Positions 1 to 5,160 of a DNA stretch of 5,160 nucleotides are shown here, piece by piece. Each line of letters opens with the position of its first letter. Position 1 is the first letter of the stretch. The notes below the pieces were generated by a model. That model worked only from the letters and a program-made list of their open reading frames with translations, was not told where the DNA came from and made no database searches. The stretch lies in contig JAJZVE010000401.1 of the NCBI GenBank assembly GCA_021845835.1, forward strand, positions 1 to 5,160, written 5' to 3'. Made by a program: the position numbers and the translations under genes. The DNA is from Pseudomonadota bacterium. GTDB taxonomy: Bacteria; Pseudomonadota; Alphaproteobacteria; Acetobacterales; Acetobacteraceae.

Positions 1-1323
1 GACTGCAGTGCGCGCCGCGCCGTCCTGGCCGCTGCCGGCATGCACGAGTTCGACCACGGCGAGCTGCGGGATGGCGAAGCGTTCGCCGCCGGCCTCGACG
101 ATCAGCGCGGCGGCGATGGCGAGCGTGAGCGGGATCTTGATGATGAACCGGCTGCCCTGGCCGGCGCTGCTGGCGAGTTCGACGCTGCCGCCGATGCGCT
201 CGACGTTGCTGCGCACCACGTCCATGCCGACGCCGCGCCCGCTGACCGCGGTGACGGCGGCGGCGGTCGAGAAGCCGGGACGGAAGATGAAGCGCAGCAC
301 CTGCGATTCGCTCATCGCCGCGAGTTCCGCCTCGGTCGCGAGGCCGCGCGCCAGCACCTTGGCACGGATCTTGTCCACCGGCATGCCGCGGCCGTCGTCG
401 GCGATCTCGATCATGACGTGCCCGCCTTCGTGGAAGGCGCGCAGCGTGATGCGTCCGCTCTCCGGTTTGCCGGCGGCCAGCCGCTCGGCGGGCGTCTCCA
501 GCCCGTGGTCGGCGGCGTTGCGCACCATGTGCGTCAGCGGGTCCTTGATCAGTTCCAGCACCTGCCGGTCGAGTTCGGTGTCGCCGCCGTGCATCGCCAG
601 CTCGATCTTCTTGTCCAGTTCGTGCGCCAGGTCGCGCACCAGACGCGGCAGCTTGTTCCAGGCGCCGCCGATCGGCTGCATGCGCGTCTTCATCACGCCC
701 TCCTGCAGGTCCGACGTGATCTGCGACAACCGTTGCAGCGGCACCGACAGGGCGCTCTCGCCCTGGCCGCGCACCAGTTGCAGCAGCTGGTTGCGGGTCA
801 GCACCAGCTCTCCGACCAGCGCCATCAGTTCTTCCAGCACCTCGACGGCGACGCGGATGGTTTGCGTCGGGGCGGGCGGGGCGGCGGGTGCCGGGGCGGT
901 GGCGGTTGGTTCGGCGGCCGGCGGCGGCGCGGCTGCTTGCGGCGCCTGCCCCTCCGCGATCGCGGCGAGGGCGGCGATCAGCGCCGTGTCGTCGCCCTCC
1001 GGCTCGGTGCCGGTGGCGGCGAGTCCCGCGACGATCAGCTTGATGCGGTCGGCGGCGGCGAGCACGACGCTGACCACGGGCGGGCTGGCCGGCAACTGCC
1101 GGTCGCGCAGCTTCACCAGCACGTTCTCCGCCGCGTGCGCCACCCGCTCCAGCCGCGCCAGGCCGAGAAAGCCGCAGGTGCCCTTGATGGTGTGGACGTG
1201 GCGGAAGATCAGCGCCAGCGTCTCCCCCTCGTCCGGCGCACGTTCCAGCCGCACCAGCGCGAGGTCGAGGTCGGCCAGGCTTTCGCCGGCCTCGGTCAGG
1301 AAATCCGCCAGCAGATCGTCCAT
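1..1323 (-). CDS. cheA: CheA-family chemotaxis histidine kinase, N-terminal 441 residues (runs off left edge)
   Basis: This is a cytoplasmic histidine kinase that autophosphorylates on an Hpt histidine and passes phosphate to CheY/CheB-type response regulators. The frame is open from an ATG at 1323 to base 1. Domains in order: an Hpt domain at about residues 1-110 with the phospho-acceptor H44 in HTIKGTCGFLG; an Ala/Pro-rich linker at about 126-154; a dimerisation helix pair at about 155-220; and a HATPase domain at about 225-400. The HATPase has an N box (DPLTHMVRNAADHG, 261-274), a G1 box (DDGRGM, 309-314), an F box (FRPGFSTA, 347-354) and a G2 box (SGRGVGMD, 361-368). A CheW-like domain begins near residue 402. 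No P2 (CheY-binding) domain is visible between Hpt and dimerisation. GGGGA lies 4 nt upstream of the ATG. It follows phoB by 75 nt in the same direction. The C-terminus is unseen, so a hybrid kinase with a receiver domain, or a Che-like kinase for another output, remains possible. Confidence 0.93.
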   Translation of the reverse strand, partial: MDDLLADFLTEAGESLADLDLALVRLERAPDEGETLALIFRHVHTIKGTCGFLGLARLERVAHAAENVLVKLRDRQLPASPPVVSVVLAAADRIKLIVAGLAATGTEPEGDDTALIAALAAIAEGQAPQAAAPPPAAEPTATAPAPAAPPAPTQTIRVAVEVLEELMALVGELVLTRNQLLQLVRGQGESALSVPLQRLSQITSDLQEGVMKTRMQPIGGAWNKLPRLVRDLAHELDKKIELAMHGGDTELDRQVLELIKDPLTHMVRNAADHGLETPAERLAAGKPESGRITLRAFHEGGHVMIEIADDGRGMPVDKIRAKVLARGLATEAELAAMSESQVLRFIFRPGFSTAAAVTAVSGRGVGMDVVRSNVERIGGSVELASSAGQGSRFIIKIPLTLAIAAALIVEAGGERFAIPQLAVVELVHAGSGQDGAARTAV

Positions 1324-1398
1324 CGCATCCCCGCCCGCAATCGCAGCAAGGAGCAAGGATGCGAAGGGGGTGCGAAGAAAGGCTTAACCCGCGCCCGC
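1324..1398 (-). other. phoB-cheA spacer with short direct repeats
   Basis: This 75-nt spacer separates the phoB stop from the cheA start. On the minus strand the heptamer CTTCGCA occurs twice, at 1377-1371 and 1366-1360. The copies are 4 nt apart, giving an 11-bp period. A second tandem heptamer, CCTTGCT, follows directly at 1358-1352 and 1351-1345. I see no stem followed by a T-run that would be an intrinsic terminator, and no convincing sigma-70 -35/-10 pair. The stretch could be a regulatory site for cheA, a dispersed repeat fragment, or chance. The repeats are seen directly; any role is inference. Confidence 0.4.
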
Positions 1399-2115
1399 CT
1401 ACCGCGCTTCCGTATCCAGCGCGTACCCCGCCGCGCGCACGGTGCGCACCATGTCCAGCTCGCCCTCGCCGTTGATCGCCTTGCGCAGGCGGCGGATATG
1501 CACATCGACGGTGCGCGGCTCGACATGGATGTCGCGGCCCCACACCGCATCCAGCAACTCCTCGCGCGCGAACACGCGGCGCGGGTGCTGCAGGAAGAAC
1601 TCCAGCAGCCGGAACTCGGTGGGGCCGAGATGAATCGCGCGGCCGTTGCGCTGCACGCGATGCGCGGCGAGGTCCATGGCGATGTCGTGGAACGCCAGCC
1701 GCCCTTTCGCCGGCACCGCATTGGCGCGGCGCAGCAGCGCGCGCATGCGCGCCAGCAGCGCGTCGATGCTGAACGGCTTGGTGATGTAGTCGTCGGCACC
1801 GGTGTTCAGCCCGCGCACGGCGTCCTGGTCCTCGGTGCGCGCCGTCACCATGATGACCGGCAGGTCGCGCGTGGCGTTGCGCCGGCGCAACTGGCGGCAC
1901 ACCTCGATGCCCGACATCACCGGCAGCATCCAGTCCAGCAGCACGAGATCGGGCTGCGTCTCCGCCACCCGCGCCAGCGCCTCCTGCCCGTCCGCCGCCT
2001 CCTCGACGCGGAACCCCTGTTTCTCCAGGTTGTAGCGCAGCATGGTCGCGAGGGCGGCCTCGTCCTCGACGACCAGCACCAGCGGTTTGGGCAGTGCCGA
2101 AACGGCGTCAAACAT
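1399..2115 (-). CDS. phoB: Phosphate regulon response regulator PhoB (OmpR family)
   Basis: PhoB is the transcription factor of the phosphate-starvation response. When phosphorylated by PhoR it dimerises on Pho boxes and activates pst, pho and other promoters. The 238-residue protein is close in length to E. coli PhoB (229). An N-terminal receiver domain (about 12-130) carries the acidic pair E17/D18, phospho-acceptor D61 in LLDWMLP, T91 and K113 in ITKPF. A winged-helix DNA-binding domain (about 138-236) carries GPTEFRLLEFF near 164-174 and the recognition-helix segment RTVDVHIRRLRKAI at 201-214. The ATG start is supported by AAGAGGA 7 nt upstream. It lies 29 nt downstream of phoU and very probably shares its transcript. 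All catalytic receiver residues are intact. The DWMLP and RTVDVHIRRLRKA segments match PhoB closely, so another OmpR-family regulator is unlikely. Confidence 0.96.
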   Translation of the reverse strand: MFDAVSALPKPLVLVVEDEAALATMLRYNLEKQGFRVEEAADGQEALARVAETQPDLVLLDWMLPVMSGIEVCRQLRRRNATRDLPVIMVTARTEDQDAVRGLNTGADDYITKPFSIDALLARMRALLRRANAVPAKGRLAFHDIAMDLAAHRVQRNGRAIHLGPTEFRLLEFFLQHPRRVFAREELLDAVWGRDIHVEPRTVDVHIRRLRKAINGEGELDMVRTVRAAGYALDTEAR

Positions 2116-2122
2116 ATGGCTA

Positions 2123-2129
2123 TCCTCTT
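2123..2129 (-). promoter_or_regulatory. phoB ribosome binding site
   Basis: AAGAGGA on the minus strand lies 7 nt before the phoB ATG, within the 29-nt phoU-phoB gap. It fixes the start at 2115 and excludes the longer open frame that continues upstream through phoU. Confidence 0.75.
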
Positions 2130-2144
2130 GTGAGTTCGCGCGGG

Positions 2145-2858
2145 TTACGGACGCACCACCGCGTAGGCGGAGGTGTCGCCCTTCGGCCGCGTGCCGGTCA
2201 ACGGCTCGCCCTTCACGGCGTAGTAGAGCGTCTCCGCGATGTTGGTGGCGTGGTCGCCGATCCGTTCCAGGTTCTTGGCGATGAACAGCAGATGCGTGCA
2301 TGGCGTGATGTTGCGCGGATCTTCCATCATGTAGGTGATCAGCTCGCGGAACAGCGCGTTGTAGATACCGTCCACCTCCTCGTCCGAACGCCACACCGCG
2401 ACCGCGGCGTCGGCGTCGTTCTCGCCGATCGCGTCGATCATCGCTTTCAGGTTCTGCTGCACCAGCCGGCCCATATTGGCCAGCCCGGTGAGCGTGAACG
2501 GCAGCGTGAACTGGCCCAGCACCATGCTGCGCTTGGCCACGTTCGCCGCGTAGTCGCCGATGCGCTCCAGGTCGCCGGTCATGCGCAGGCCGGCGACGAT
2601 CAGCCGCAGATCCTGCGCCATCGGCTGGCGCAGAGCGAGCAGCCGGATGACGAACTGCTGCACCTGCTGTTCCAGCGCATCGACTTTCGGATCGGCCTCG
2701 ACCACCGCGGCGGCGGCGGTGTCGTCGCGCTCCAGCACCGCCTGGCAGGCAAGCGCCACCTCGCTCTCCACCATGCCGCCCATCTCGGTGATCAGCGAGC
2801 GCAGGCGGTTCAGCTCCTGTTCGAAGCTCTTCACGATATGCTCGGCAATTTCCGGCAT
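2145..2858 (-). CDS. phoU: Phosphate signalling protein PhoU
   Basis: PhoU is a cytoplasmic helical regulator. It links the Pst transporter to the PhoR kinase, keeps the Pho regulon off when phosphate is plentiful, and restrains uptake through Pst. The protein is 237 residues, normal for the family, and consists of two homologous three-helix halves. Each half carries the metal-binding E/DxxxD-type motif: DLERIGDYAANVAKR at 96-110 and NLERIGDHATNIAE at 196-209. The N-terminal helix holds the typical EELNRLRSLI-like segment (here EQELNRLRSLITEMGG, 13-28). Two adjacent ATGs (2861 and 2858) are possible starts. I chose the second because GGAG lies 7 nt before it but only 4 nt before the first. 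A GTG at 2915 would add 19 residues, but it sits in the loop of the upstream hairpin and is not credible. It lies between pstB and phoB, its expected position. Confidence 0.95.
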   Translation of the reverse strand: MPEIAEHIVKSFEQELNRLRSLITEMGGMVESEVALACQAVLERDDTAAAAVVEADPKVDALEQQVQQFVIRLLALRQPMAQDLRLIVAGLRMTGDLERIGDYAANVAKRSMVLGQFTLPFTLTGLANMGRLVQQNLKAMIDAIGENDADAAVAVWRSDEEVDGIYNALFRELITYMMEDPRNITPCTHLLFIAKNLERIGDHATNIAETLYYAVKGEPLTGTRPKGDTSAYAVVRP

Positions 2859-2865
2859 CATGCGT

Positions 2866-2870
2866 CTCCG
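2866..2870 (-). promoter_or_regulatory. phoU ribosome binding site (decides the start)
   Basis: CGGAG on the minus strand ends 4 nt before the first and 7 nt before the second of two adjacent ATG codons. It supports initiation at 2861 or 2858, with 2858 better spaced, and argues against the upstream GTG in the hairpin loop. Confidence 0.65.
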
Positions 2871-2893
2871 TTCGCTGATAGCGGCAGCGCGTG

Positions 2894-2937
2894 GGGCGGA
2901 TGAAATCCGCCGCACCGACGGCGGATTTCATCCGCCC
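2894..2937. repeat. Perfect 19-bp inverted repeat with nested half-palindromes (REP-like intergenic element)
   Basis: The arms at 2894-2912 and 2919-2937 are exact reverse complements separated by the 6-nt loop CACCGA. Each arm is itself a small palindrome: GGCGGA, a 5-nt spacer, then TCCGCC. The element can therefore fold as one long hairpin or two short tandem hairpins. No T-run follows on either strand, so it is not a standard intrinsic terminator. It sits in the spacer between pstB and phoU, inside the presumed pst-pho transcript. Such GC-rich palindromes between cistrons fit the REP/small palindromic repeat class, which can stabilise upstream mRNA or attenuate downstream expression. Membership of a genome-wide repeat family is inference. 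I found no second copy in this window. Confidence 0.8.
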
Positions 2938-2961
2938 TGCGATCCTTGACGAAACAGCGTC

Positions 2962-3777
2962 TCATCCGAACCGCCCGGTGATGTAGTCCTGCGTCCGCCG
3001 CTCGCGCGGCGCGGTGAACATCTGCGTGGCGCTGCCCACCTCGACCAGCTCGCCGAGATAGAAGAATGCCACCTGGTCGGCACAGCGCGCCGCCTGCTGC
3101 ATGTTGTGCGTCACAATCGCGATGGTGAAGTCGCGCTTCAGCTCGTCGATCAGTTCCTCGATCTTCAGCGTACTGATCGGGTCGAGCGCGCTGGTCGGCT
3201 CGTCGAGCAGGATCACCTCCGGCCGCACCGCGATGGTGCGCGCGATGCACAGGCGCTGCTGCTGCCCGCCCGACAAGCCCATCGCCGAGGCGCCGAGCCG
3301 GTCCTTCACCTCCTCCCACAACGCCGCACGGGTGAGCGACCATTCCACACGCTCGTCCATCTGCGACCTGGACACCCGCTCGTGCAGCTTCACGCCGAAG
3401 GCGATGTTATCGTGGATCGACATCGGGAACGGCGTCGGCTTCTGGAACACCATGCCGACGCGGCTGCGCAGCTCGTTCAGATCGACGCCGGGATCGAGGA
3501 TGTTCTCGCCGTCCATGATGACCTGGCCGGTCGCGCGCTGGCCCGGATAGAGGTCGTACATGCGGTTCAGCACCCGCAGCAGCGTCGATTTGCCGCAGCC
3601 CGACGGGCCGATCAGCGCCGTCACCTGCCGCTCCGGCAGGTCGAGGTTGATGCCCTTCAGCGCGCGGTGGCCGCCGTAGAAGAAATCGAGGTTGCGGATC
3701 GCGATCTGCGCCGCCGGCGCTTCGCCGGCCGCGGCACCCGCCGCCGAGGTCGTCATCGTGGTGTCGCCGTCGGGCAT
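2962..3777 (-). CDS. pstB: Phosphate ABC transporter ATP-binding protein PstB
   Basis: PstB is the ATPase that drives high-affinity phosphate import through the PstC-PstA channel, from the cytoplasmic face of the inner membrane. The 271-residue protein (E. coli PstB has 257) has a complete ABC domain: Walker [10 protein letters not shown] at 57-65, a Q-loop with the PstB-typical [11 protein letters not shown] at 111-121, signature LSGGQQQR at 168-175, Walker B VILLDE at 188-193, D-loop SALD at 196-199, and switch H224 in THN. The KPTPFPMSI segment separates it from other ABC ATPases. The ATG at 3777 is chosen because AGGGA lies 5 nt upstream. A second in-frame ATG at 3756 lacks a good site, and a start further upstream would overlap pstA. 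About 24 N-terminal residues are Ala/Gly-rich and precede the conserved domain. It follows pstA by 11 nt. Confidence 0.96.
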   Translation of the reverse strand: MPDGDTTMTTSAAGAAAGEAPAAQIAIRNLDFFYGGHRALKGINLDLPERQVTALIGPSGCGKSTLLRVLNRMYDLYPGQRATGQVIMDGENILDPGVDLNELRSRVGMVFQKPTPFPMSIHDNIAFGVKLHERVSRSQMDERVEWSLTRAALWEEVKDRLGASAMGLSGGQQQRLCIARTIAVRPEVILLDEPTSALDPISTLKIEELIDELKRDFTIAIVTHNMQQAARCADQVAFFYLGELVEVGSATQMFTAPRERRTQDYITGRFG

Positions 3778-3782
3778 GGCTT

Positions 3783-3787
3783 TCCCT
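3783..3787 (-). promoter_or_regulatory. pstB ribosome binding site
   Basis: AGGGA on the minus strand lies 5 nt before the pstB ATG at 3777 and directly beside the pstA stop codon. This suggests translational coupling and supports the 3777 start over the alternative ATG at 3756. Confidence 0.65.
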
Positions 3788-3788
3788 G

Positions 3789-4634
3789 TCAATTGCGCCG
3801 CCGCAGCGCCGCCCGCGCGCCGACGCTCAGCACCAGCACCACCGCCGTCATCAGCAGCGCGCCGGCCCAGGCCAGCCGATGCCACTGGTCATACGGACTC
3901 AACGCAAACTGGAAGATGACGACGGGAATATTGGCCAGCGGATTGGCGGGATTGATGGTCCAGTACTGGTTGTTCAGGGCGGTGAACAGCAGCGGCGCGG
4001 TTTCGCCGCTGATGCGCGCGATGGCGAGCAGGATGCCGGTGCTGATGCCGGTGCGCGCCGCCGGCCAGATCACGCTCGTCACCATGCGCCATTTCGGCGC
4101 GCCCAGCGCCAGCGCCGCCTCGCGCAGCGTGCCCGGCACCAGGCGCATGGTCTCGTCGCTGGTGCGCACCACCACCGGCAGCAGCACCAGCGCCAGCGCG
4201 ACCCCGCCCGCCCAGCCGGAGAAATGCCCGGTCGGGCGCACCACCAGCGCATAAACGAACAGGCCGATCACGATCGACGGCGCCGACAGCAGGATGTCGT
4301 TGAGGAAGCGGATCGCCGAGGCGATGGCGCGGCCATGCGCGTATTCGGCAAGCCAGGTGCCCGCCATCACGCCGATCGGCGTACCGAACGCGACGCCGAG
4401 CACGATCATGATCAGGCTGCCCGCCATCGCGTTCAGCAGCCCGCCGCTTTCGCCGGGCGGCGGCGTCATCTGCGCGAACAGCTTCACGTCGATGGCGCCG
4501 ATGCCGTTGTAGATCGTGGTGCCGAGGATCCACACCAGCCATACCAGCCCGAACAGCGTCGCCGCGCTGGCCAGACCGAGGCCGAGCACGTTGACCGCAT
4601 GCCGCCGCCGGTGCAGCGCGCGCGAGAACGCCAT
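3789..4634 (-). CDS. pstA: Phosphate ABC transporter permease PstA
   Basis: PstA is one of the two inner-membrane permease subunits of the phosphate importer, pairing with PstC and docking on PstB. At 281 residues it has normal family length. Hydrophobic segments are visible at about 15-40, 70-93, 112-132, 142-157, 197-219 and 252-273, consistent with six membrane helices. The basic N-terminus (RRRH) should be cytoplasmic. The cytoplasmic EAA loop that contacts the ATPase is [20 protein letters not shown] at 172-191, and the PstA-typical [12 protein letters not shown] follows at 208-219. The ATG starts 2 nt after the pstC TGA, so the two are probably translationally coupled. A GGGGG run about 8 nt upstream may serve as its ribosome site. 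Confidence 0.95.
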   Translation of the reverse strand: MAFSRALHRRRHAVNVLGLGLASAATLFGLVWLVWILGTTIYNGIGAIDVKLFAQMTPPPGESGGLLNAMAGSLIMIVLGVAFGTPIGVMAGTWLAEYAHGRAIASAIRFLNDILLSAPSIVIGLFVYALVVRPTGHFSGWAGGVALALVLLPVVVRTSDETMRLVPGTLREAALALGAPKWRMVTSVIWPAARTGISTGILLAIARISGETAPLLFTALNNQYWTINPANPLANIPVVIFQFALSPYDQWHRLAWAGALLMTAVVLVLSVGARAALRRRN

Positions 4635-4636
4635 GC

Positions 4637-5160
4637 TCAGCGCCCCCGGCCGCGCGCCATGCGGGCGAGCATCAGCTTGGCAATCGCGAGCACGACGAAG
4701 GTGACGACGAACAGCAGGAAGCCGAGCGCGATCAGCGACTGGCGGTAAATGTCCGAATCCGCCTCGGTGAACTCGTTGGCGATTGCGGCGGCGATGGAGT
4801 TGCCCGGCGCCAGCAGCGAAATGCTGAAGTCATGCGCGTTGCCGAGCACGAACGTGACCGCCATCGTCTCGCCGAGCGCGCGGCCGAGGCCGAGGAAGAT
4901 GCCGCCGACCACCGCCGAGCGCGTGTACGGCAGCACCACGCGGCGCACCACTTCCCAGCGCGTCGCGCCCAGCGCGAAGCCGGATTCGCGCAGCGGCGCC
5001 GGCACCAGCGCGAACACGTCGCGCATCACCGAACTGATGAACGGGATCACCATGATCGCGAGGATGATGCCCGCGGTCAGCATGCCGATGCCCATCGGCG
5101 GCCCGGCGAACACCGCCCCGATCAGCGGCAGCGCACCGAGATTGGCGTCGATCCAGGGAT
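4637..5160 (-). CDS. pstC: Phosphate ABC transporter permease PstC, C-terminal 173 residues (starts beyond right edge)
   Basis: This is the partner permease of PstA in the phosphate importer, in the inner membrane. The frame is open through the right edge (first whole codon at 5158), so the N-terminal portion is missing from the window. A GTG at 5113 is an internal codon, because coding similarity continues upstream of it (PWIDANLGALPLIG). Visible features are a membrane segment GMLTAGIILAIMVIPFI, the EAA loop ESGFALGATRWEVVRRVVLP, the PstC hallmark GLGRALGETMAVTFVLGN, and a final membrane helix near the C-terminus followed by a basic tail (ARMARGRGR). It ends with TGA 2 nt before pstA. The GRALGETMAV segment with a GN ending marks PstC rather than PstA. 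Confidence 0.94.
   Translation of the reverse strand, partial: PWIDANLGALPLIGAVFAGPPMGIGMLTAGIILAIMVIPFISSVMRDVFALVPAPLRESGFALGATRWEVVRRVVLPYTRSAVVGGIFLGLGRALGETMAVTFVLGNAHDFSISLLAPGNSIAAAIANEFTEADSDIYRQSLIALGFLLFVVTFVVLAIAKLMLARMARGRGR

Noticed and set aside
8..2133. Two long plus-strand open frames (459 and 697 codons) over the phoB and cheA region
   Set aside because: They lie opposite two strongly recognised genes on the minus strand. Their products are low-complexity (Ala/Ser/Arg or His/Arg/Gln-rich), as expected for antisense frames in GC-rich DNA.
2859..2915. N-terminal extension of PhoU from a GTG at 2915
   Set aside because: The start would lie in the loop of the inverted repeat, the added residues are Arg/Ala-rich and unlike the family, and a good ribosome site precedes the ATGs at 2861/2858.
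2116..2931. Upstream extension of the PhoB frame through phoU to make a 510-residue protein
   Set aside because: The added part is the antiphase reading of phoU, and PhoB has its own ribosome site 7 nt before the ATG at 2115.
2894..2945. Intrinsic terminator at the pstB-phoU hairpin
   Set aside because: The stem is strong, but no T-run follows on either strand.
2862..2961. Separate promoter for phoU-phoB in the pstB-phoU spacer
   Set aside because: Only a weak TATCAG-like hexamer is present, with a poorly spaced and poorly matching -35. No Pho box is visible.
2946..2974. Possible plus-strand promoter with TTGACG as -35
   Set aside because: No -10-like sequence lies at suitable spacing, and no plus-strand gene is supported.
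3778..3885. N-terminal extension of PstB overlapping the 3' end of pstA
   Set aside because: The added residues are low-complexity and out of frame with pstA, and an AGGGA site fixes the start at 3777.

Overview
The window is GC-rich and densely coded. All six genes lie on the minus strand, so transcription runs from the right edge to the left. The gene order is pstC (3' part) - pstA - pstB - phoU - phoB - cheA-like (5' part). It points to an alphaproteobacterium: phoU followed by phoB at the end of a pst operon is the usual layout in that class, the PhoB receiver reads as alphaproteobacterial, and the kinase carries an HTIKGTCGFLG-type Hpt site. Rhodospirillales or Acetobacteraceae is my best guess, an inference from sequence style rather than from a marker gene.

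Region by region: 5160-4637 holds the C-terminal part of the phosphate permease PstC. 4634-3789 holds PstA, 2 nt after the pstC stop. 3777-2962 holds the ATPase PstB, 11 nt after pstA. Next is a roughly 100-nt spacer with a perfect 19-bp inverted repeat around a 6-nt loop. 2858-2145 holds PhoU, and 2115-1399 holds the response regulator PhoB after a 29-nt gap. A 75-nt spacer with short direct repeats follows, then 1323-1 holds the first 441 residues of a CheA-family histidine kinase that runs off the left edge.

Together, PstC and PstA form the inner-membrane channel and PstB powers it. PhoU relays the transporter state to the PhoR kinase (not in the window), and PhoB is the transcription factor PhoR phosphorylates. 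PstS and PhoR are expected upstream, beyond the right edge. The CheA-like kinase belongs to a chemotaxis-type pathway. It is codirectional with phoB, but a functional link is not shown by the sequence.

This is mostly a conserved housekeeping locus and I see no new biological system in it. The points worth a second look are the nested palindrome between pstB and phoU, the 11-bp-period direct repeats before cheA, the phoB-cheA adjacency, and the lack of an obvious P2 domain in the CheA. Long plus-strand open frames over the phoB and cheA region are GC-driven shadows.
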